A stretch of 64,000 bases of DNA from Rosellinia necatrix (Eukaryota; Ascomycota; Sordariomycetes; Xylariales; Xylariaceae), in the NCBI GenBank assembly GCA_021209875.1, contig JAGYVD010000002.1, forward strand, positions 2,356,001 to 2,420,000. The letters are read 5' to 3'. The notes beneath the pieces are model-generated. The model was given only the letters and a program-made list of their open reading frames with translations. It did not search any database and was not told where the DNA came from. A program made the position numbers and the translations under genes. Within the stretch, counting starts at the first letter, position 1. Each line of letters starts with the position of its first letter. Below are positions 59,895-64,000 of this stretch, piece after piece.

Positions 59895-60704
59895 ATGTCT
59901 TCAAATACATTTCTATCCGAGTGGAGACAGGGCCGTAACAAAGACTACTCGAACAACATAGCTTATTCGGTCGGAACGACGGTTAGAATCCCTTGGGCGT
60001 ATGATATAAGAAACGGGTCTTTGTACCTTTGGCAGGATAATTTTCCATATTCGGCACAAGGGGGTCCCGACATATTAGTTGCTAGTAAGCCTCTATCTCT
60101 TCCACACCCTGAGGCTTCGGGGGAAAGGAGAAGGTACTGATTCCTTCTAGCTAATATCAGCGGGACTGTCTTCGAATGGGTCGTCTCCTGGTCAGGCCTC
60201 GATCCAAGTTATCATGACATTTGCTATTTATCAATGGTCCCGAACGATACGGACTCGTTTAACACGCATTATTTCAAAATCGTCAGCACGTCGTCGGTAT
60301 TCAGCCCTACAAGCCGCTCTTCGGTTTTGCTGAGACCACAGACGATTTCGAGCACCACCACCACAACCACGCCGAGAAACACAATCGCTGCGCCCCAAGC
60401 AACAGTGACACGGATAGTCGACTCAGGTGATGGCGGTAATGGTGCAATAGCGGGAATCATAATCGGGGTCGTGCTTGGTGTGATGGTGGTGATAGGCATC
60501 TCTTGGTTGCTCCTCAGGAAGCCGCGGCAGCAGAACCCGGGACACAGCCCACTGGGCGGAAATATCGCTTCGGTCGACGTCAAACTCAATGCTGCTGAGA
60601 TATATTCGCAACCAATCCATGAGATATCGGTTCCGAACATCCAGCGGCTAACACCGCTCTGCGAAGCGGACGGTACTCAGGTATACCGACAACAAATATG
60701 GTGA
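59895..60704 (+). CDS. Single-pass membrane protein with fungal ectodomain, 5' end uncertain
   Basis: Two exons, 59895-60084 and 60151-60704, give 247 aa as modelled. The ectodomain has S-N-N-I-A-Y-S-V-G, then S-L-Y-L-W-Q-D-N and, across the splice, T-N-I-S-G-T-V-F-E-W-V-V-S-W. This pattern is common in ascomycete surface proteins that continue into a Ser/Thr stalk, here with six consecutive Thr. One transmembrane helix lies at about 162-185, followed by a basic L-R-K-P-R-Q cluster and a 55-residue tail. No signal peptide precedes the ectodomain, so either an upstream exon was missed or the gene has lost its 5' end. The neighbouring AT-rich DNA makes decay plausible. The function is unknown. 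Confidence 0.6.
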
Positions 60705-62564
60705 TGGACGCTGCTGAGGACGACCAGATGACTGACCCTTAGCCGGGCTACTTGGATTATCACGCGGGCGTTATAAATCGGGGACAAATACCTTTTGCAT
60801 GCTTTCCAGTACTTGAAGTGCCAATTTGGCCAACACTCTCCTCGACATCCCCTCAAGCTATTAAAATCGCGCTAGTTCCCAAGATCAAATGGCTTTATGG
60901 CATTCTTGTTCAATTATAACACCACAAGCAATCATCTCGTACAGAGCTGTCTTTATCTTTGTATAAGATGGGCGTCACTGAATCATGACGCTGTTATTAA
61001 TCTGTGGTCAAGATTAACAGTCTATCTATATCTATGGTTCACTATGTCGCGACAAAACATGTACCTATCTACCTCGGTAGATTAGATCGGGGTTTCCACG
61101 TATTTAGAGCGATTGTGAGTGATGTTGAAGGGTGGGCGACAATTAACATGAACTACCTAGGTAATACGGTACTGCTACGATACCTATCTACCTACCTACA
61201 CTACAAGTCTGGGCGCTTAGCCTAGAGAATGGAGGGTAAGCAGATAAAAAGATGATGTATTAGGTAGAAGTGGAGGAATGGATCCCTGCTGCCCAGTGGC
61301 TAGCCCATGCGCTAACGGTCCCTAGGTAGTTACCTAGATAGACCTATGACTTCTAGGTAGGCTATGAGTACTTGTGGTCCCCAACGGATCGGGCCGCGGC
61401 GTCAGGGCGGCTGTTTCACACCTTGCGCTTAACTCAGTATGTATTGCTTTTCCCTACTGCCTAGGCACAGGCTGCACGCCACGAAGTCTGTGCACGTGCG
61501 CTTCCCCTGTCTCTGCCCTATCAATTCGCTATCGAAAAATGGGTGGTTATCACTTACATCGTTCTGATTGAGTGCCTACCTAGGTATCTAGATACGATGG
61601 TATGTTACGGTGTTGCTGCATCCGATGACCTGTGCGCGCGCGGCATGCCACCTACAAGTCAGCACCAAGTAATTGTCATATTGGAAATGGGGCGTCGGCT
61701 CGCTGTAGAATTAGGTATTACTCCCTAGGTATCTAGTGGCATTTGAGTTCTACATATCTTTTGGGTGCTCCGATTTTGTTTGCCTAGGGAGGGATCTGAT
61801 AGGGCCGGCACGATGAAAGATGGAGTTTATCAATCACATGTAAGGCAGCGCACCCCAGGAGGTCCCTCTTACGCTGTAGGCTTAGAGTGTACCAATATTG
61901 GGTGACAGCTTAGTATTAAGTGACATGTCCTAGCCAGTCACAAGCTACGGTTATTACAGAGTTGTTGAGTAGAAAATTTCTCGTATTATACGAACGTCGA
62001 ACAGTGGTGGGGTTTAGTTCTGGGATTTCTGTCAGGAGGATAAAGCACACGGCGAGGTACCAGCTACCCTATGGTGTAGCTCTAGAGATATATTTGCGTA
62101 TATAAGGACTGAATGTCTCCCACCTAGATAGTAGGCCTAGGATTCAATGATATTAAGCCCTACCCCTATACTTGGCTATCTACCTGCTACCCAGCTGCTA
62201 CCTCATAGTGACTAGACCTCACCCTGGGCATTCCCAACATGATAATTTCGGACAAGAACTACATAAAAGTATTTCTTGGGGAGAGGCAAAGACCGTGATG
62301 GTCGTGGCTTTGGAGGAATCGTTGTGGTGAAGCTATGAGGGCTTGACTGTTTAACTACGGTATTTGAAACTAAACGCCAGTCTGAGTGGATATTAGACGA
62401 TACACGGTAAAAGGCCTTGTCGCCTACATACCTAAACACCCGAGGCCCTCAAGCCAAAATCACAGCCGTACCAGAAGACGATCCAGATATTATGCCCTCT
62501 AGAGTTGGACATCAGTGCCTACTTATATATATGTTCACCTATGGAGGCGGATGTAATATAGGGA

Positions 62565-62855
62565 TATATTATAGATGTCTAAAGTATAAAATTGTTATCA
62601 TATATTTTCCTAGTTAAACATTATTAATTTTAAGTAATATAAATATATATAGATTTATTAAAATATGATATTATATTAATATAACTCATTATAAGAATAT
62701 CTAGCTTAAAACTAGATACCAGGTACCTTATCTAGGTAAATATAAAGAGGAGCTACAACTAAAGAGCATTAGCTCCTTATAAAAGGGAGATAAATATAGA
62801 CGTTACTACTAGTTAAATATTATTATATAATTACGTAGGTAAAACAAAACATACA
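62565..62855. other. AT-rich island with small inverted repeats
   Basis: About 290 bp made mostly of A and T (ATATA, TTATTA words). It contains inverted repeats: CTAGATA at 62,712 paired with TATCTAG at 62,729, and AGGAGCTA at 62,749 paired with TTAGCTCCT at 62,769. This looks like an old repeat or mobile-element remnant changed by C-to-T mutation, but no element family is identifiable. Confidence 0.6.
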
Positions 62856-63232
62856 ACTATGTGCCGGGGGGAGGAGGGGGAATAAGCATTATGACTGTAC
62901 TGCCTTCTCATGCTGTCTATCCTACCACAGGGCCCTCTGGTAGGTAGGTAAAGTACCTGTTAGAACATCTTGGCAAGAGGGAGATATTATTATCTACGGG
63001 TAGTGCGATGGTCATCCTTAATGTTAATTTACTTCTACTTACCTCTTAAGGTACCTGTACCTAGGTAGGGAGGTGCGAGGCACGTAATTCAGGAGAGAGA
63101 GACATCAAACCAGGTAGGTGCCTCGCCGCCGGTCGAGCGCGGTTTCCGCCTATAATGGTCTAGGCTTTATCAACTATTAGTATTTACTGATTTTACCTAC
63201 CTACCTACTTATCTACCTATGTAGATACCTTA

Positions 63233-63267
63233 GGTACCTACCTAGGTAGGTAGGTAGGTAGGTAGGT
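63233..63267. repeat. (AGGT)n array with palindromic flank
   Basis: TACCTACCTAGG runs directly into about six AGGT tetramers, forming a partly self-complementary array. It is one of the strongest examples of the spacer motif. Confidence 0.85.
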
Positions 63268-64000
63268 GGTCACTTAACTAGATACATGGATACTTACTTA
63301 AAGATAGATCCTACCTACCTACTGTAGGTATCCCAATATCAATTTCTCGCTAGCCTGGCACCTGATATTGTAGCTCTTCTACTTTGCCTAGGTAGGTAGG
63401 TGAGGGTAGGTGCCTACCTAACGGGTAAGTTGGTACCACAATGTATGCCGGCTGTAATACCCCTGGTACTTACTTACTTTAACTACATCAGTTTCCACTT
63501 CTACATTCATCCCACATTCCGCAACCTAACAACGTGCTACCAATCGTTGTTCAACAGCAGCTGAATCTTTCCCATCCTATTTCCCTCTTCGTTGCCCGAT
63601 CAGGTATGCAAAGGTAAGCACGCGTTGTAAACACAAGGGATAGTCTATTCGACACCACCAAGGACCTGCAACTAGATGACCTAGCTCTGTGGATCAGCGA
63701 CATGCTTCATGTTGTTATCTGACTGGCGCGTAATATGGTTGTTTCCCACTGTGGGATTCTTGGACACGCTCTCCAGAGGCTTTGACCACGGCTAATTAAG
63801 ATGTAGGACACCCTTTGAACATTGAACCCCATTTATACCAAGGATCCTGCACCCACAAGGTAAGATACATACGTCGTCATAACTGGACAGCTTCATCGTT
63901 CTGATGTGTCTCTGGGAGACAGAAAACTCCAGCCCAACTGCTATTCAGAATACCTAGCAGTCAGTCTTCCTCCAGAAGATTGGTGCCAACGCGGCCTCTT

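Larger units (their letters stand above)
60705..64000. other. Terminal gene-poor region with ACCT/AGGT arrays and AT-rich island
   Basis: About 3.3 kb with no gene I can support. ACCTAGGT-type motifs recur (about 61,060-61,200, 61,325-61,365, 61,570-61,590, 62,700-62,740, 63,050-63,480). An AT-rich block lies at about 62,565-62,855. The last ~500 bp lack the motif and are CT-rich near 63,560-63,600, as in a leader, so another gene may begin beyond the window. Confidence 0.5.

Noticed and set aside
1..64000. CRISPR arrays, insertion sequences, operons, riboswitches
   Set aside because: The gene structure is eukaryotic; no regularly spaced repeats with unique spacers, no terminal inverted repeats with target duplications, and no bacterial signals were seen.

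Overview
The window is nuclear DNA of a filamentous ascomycete, most likely a Sordariomycete. Genes are split by short GT-AG introns, mostly 50-150 nt, many with a CTAAC-type branch site shortly before the acceptor. The gene families are fungal: PEX26, a MUP1-like permease, an external alternative NADH dehydrogenase and a CVNH protein. A more exact placement is not supported; the many TACCTAGGTA-like spacers recall some Sordariomycete genomes, but that is memory, not proof. There are no CRISPR arrays, no intact transposons, no rRNA genes and no tRNA gene I would defend.

I resolve twenty protein genes, most of them spliced by hand. 0-16.8 kb: PITSLRE/CDK11-type kinase (+), GPI-type secreted protein (-), a two-RRM protein with a 10-nt micro-exon (+), decapping enzyme DCP2 (+) and ER SNARE USE1 (+). 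17.5-29.6 kb: BRCT/WGR-like protein with a low-complexity tail (-), a conserved-looking protein of unknown function (-), methionine-permease-like transporter (+) and a Thr/Gly/Asn-rich single-pass membrane protein (-). 31-48 kb: GNAT acetyltransferase with three long introns (+), external NADH dehydrogenase (-), P4-ATPase flippase DRS2 (-), epoxide hydrolase (-) and pinin-like protein (-). 49-60.7 kb: SF3b subunit RDS3/PHF5A (+), PEX26 (-), mitochondrial mL46 (-), GPHR-type channel (+), secreted cyanovirin-N homologue (-) and a single-pass membrane protein with an uncertain 5' end (+).

Most genes are unrelated housekeeping functions, so there is no biosynthetic cluster. The clearest functional pairing is the head-to-head arrangement of the pinin-like and RDS3 genes, both linked to splicing, across an 832-bp spacer. 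RNA metabolism is well represented (CDK11-type kinase, RRM protein, DCP2, pinin, RDS3), but linkage beyond that pair may be chance.

The spacers are long (up to 4 kb) and carry many AGGT/ACCT-periodic palindromes, microsatellites and a terminal AT-rich island near 62.6 kb. I found no convincing novel biological system. The best leads are the micro-exon, the BRCT/WGR-like protein without a catalytic domain, the long-intron GNAT gene, overlapping upstream ORFs on DCP2 and the permease, and the dispersed palindromic spacer motif.
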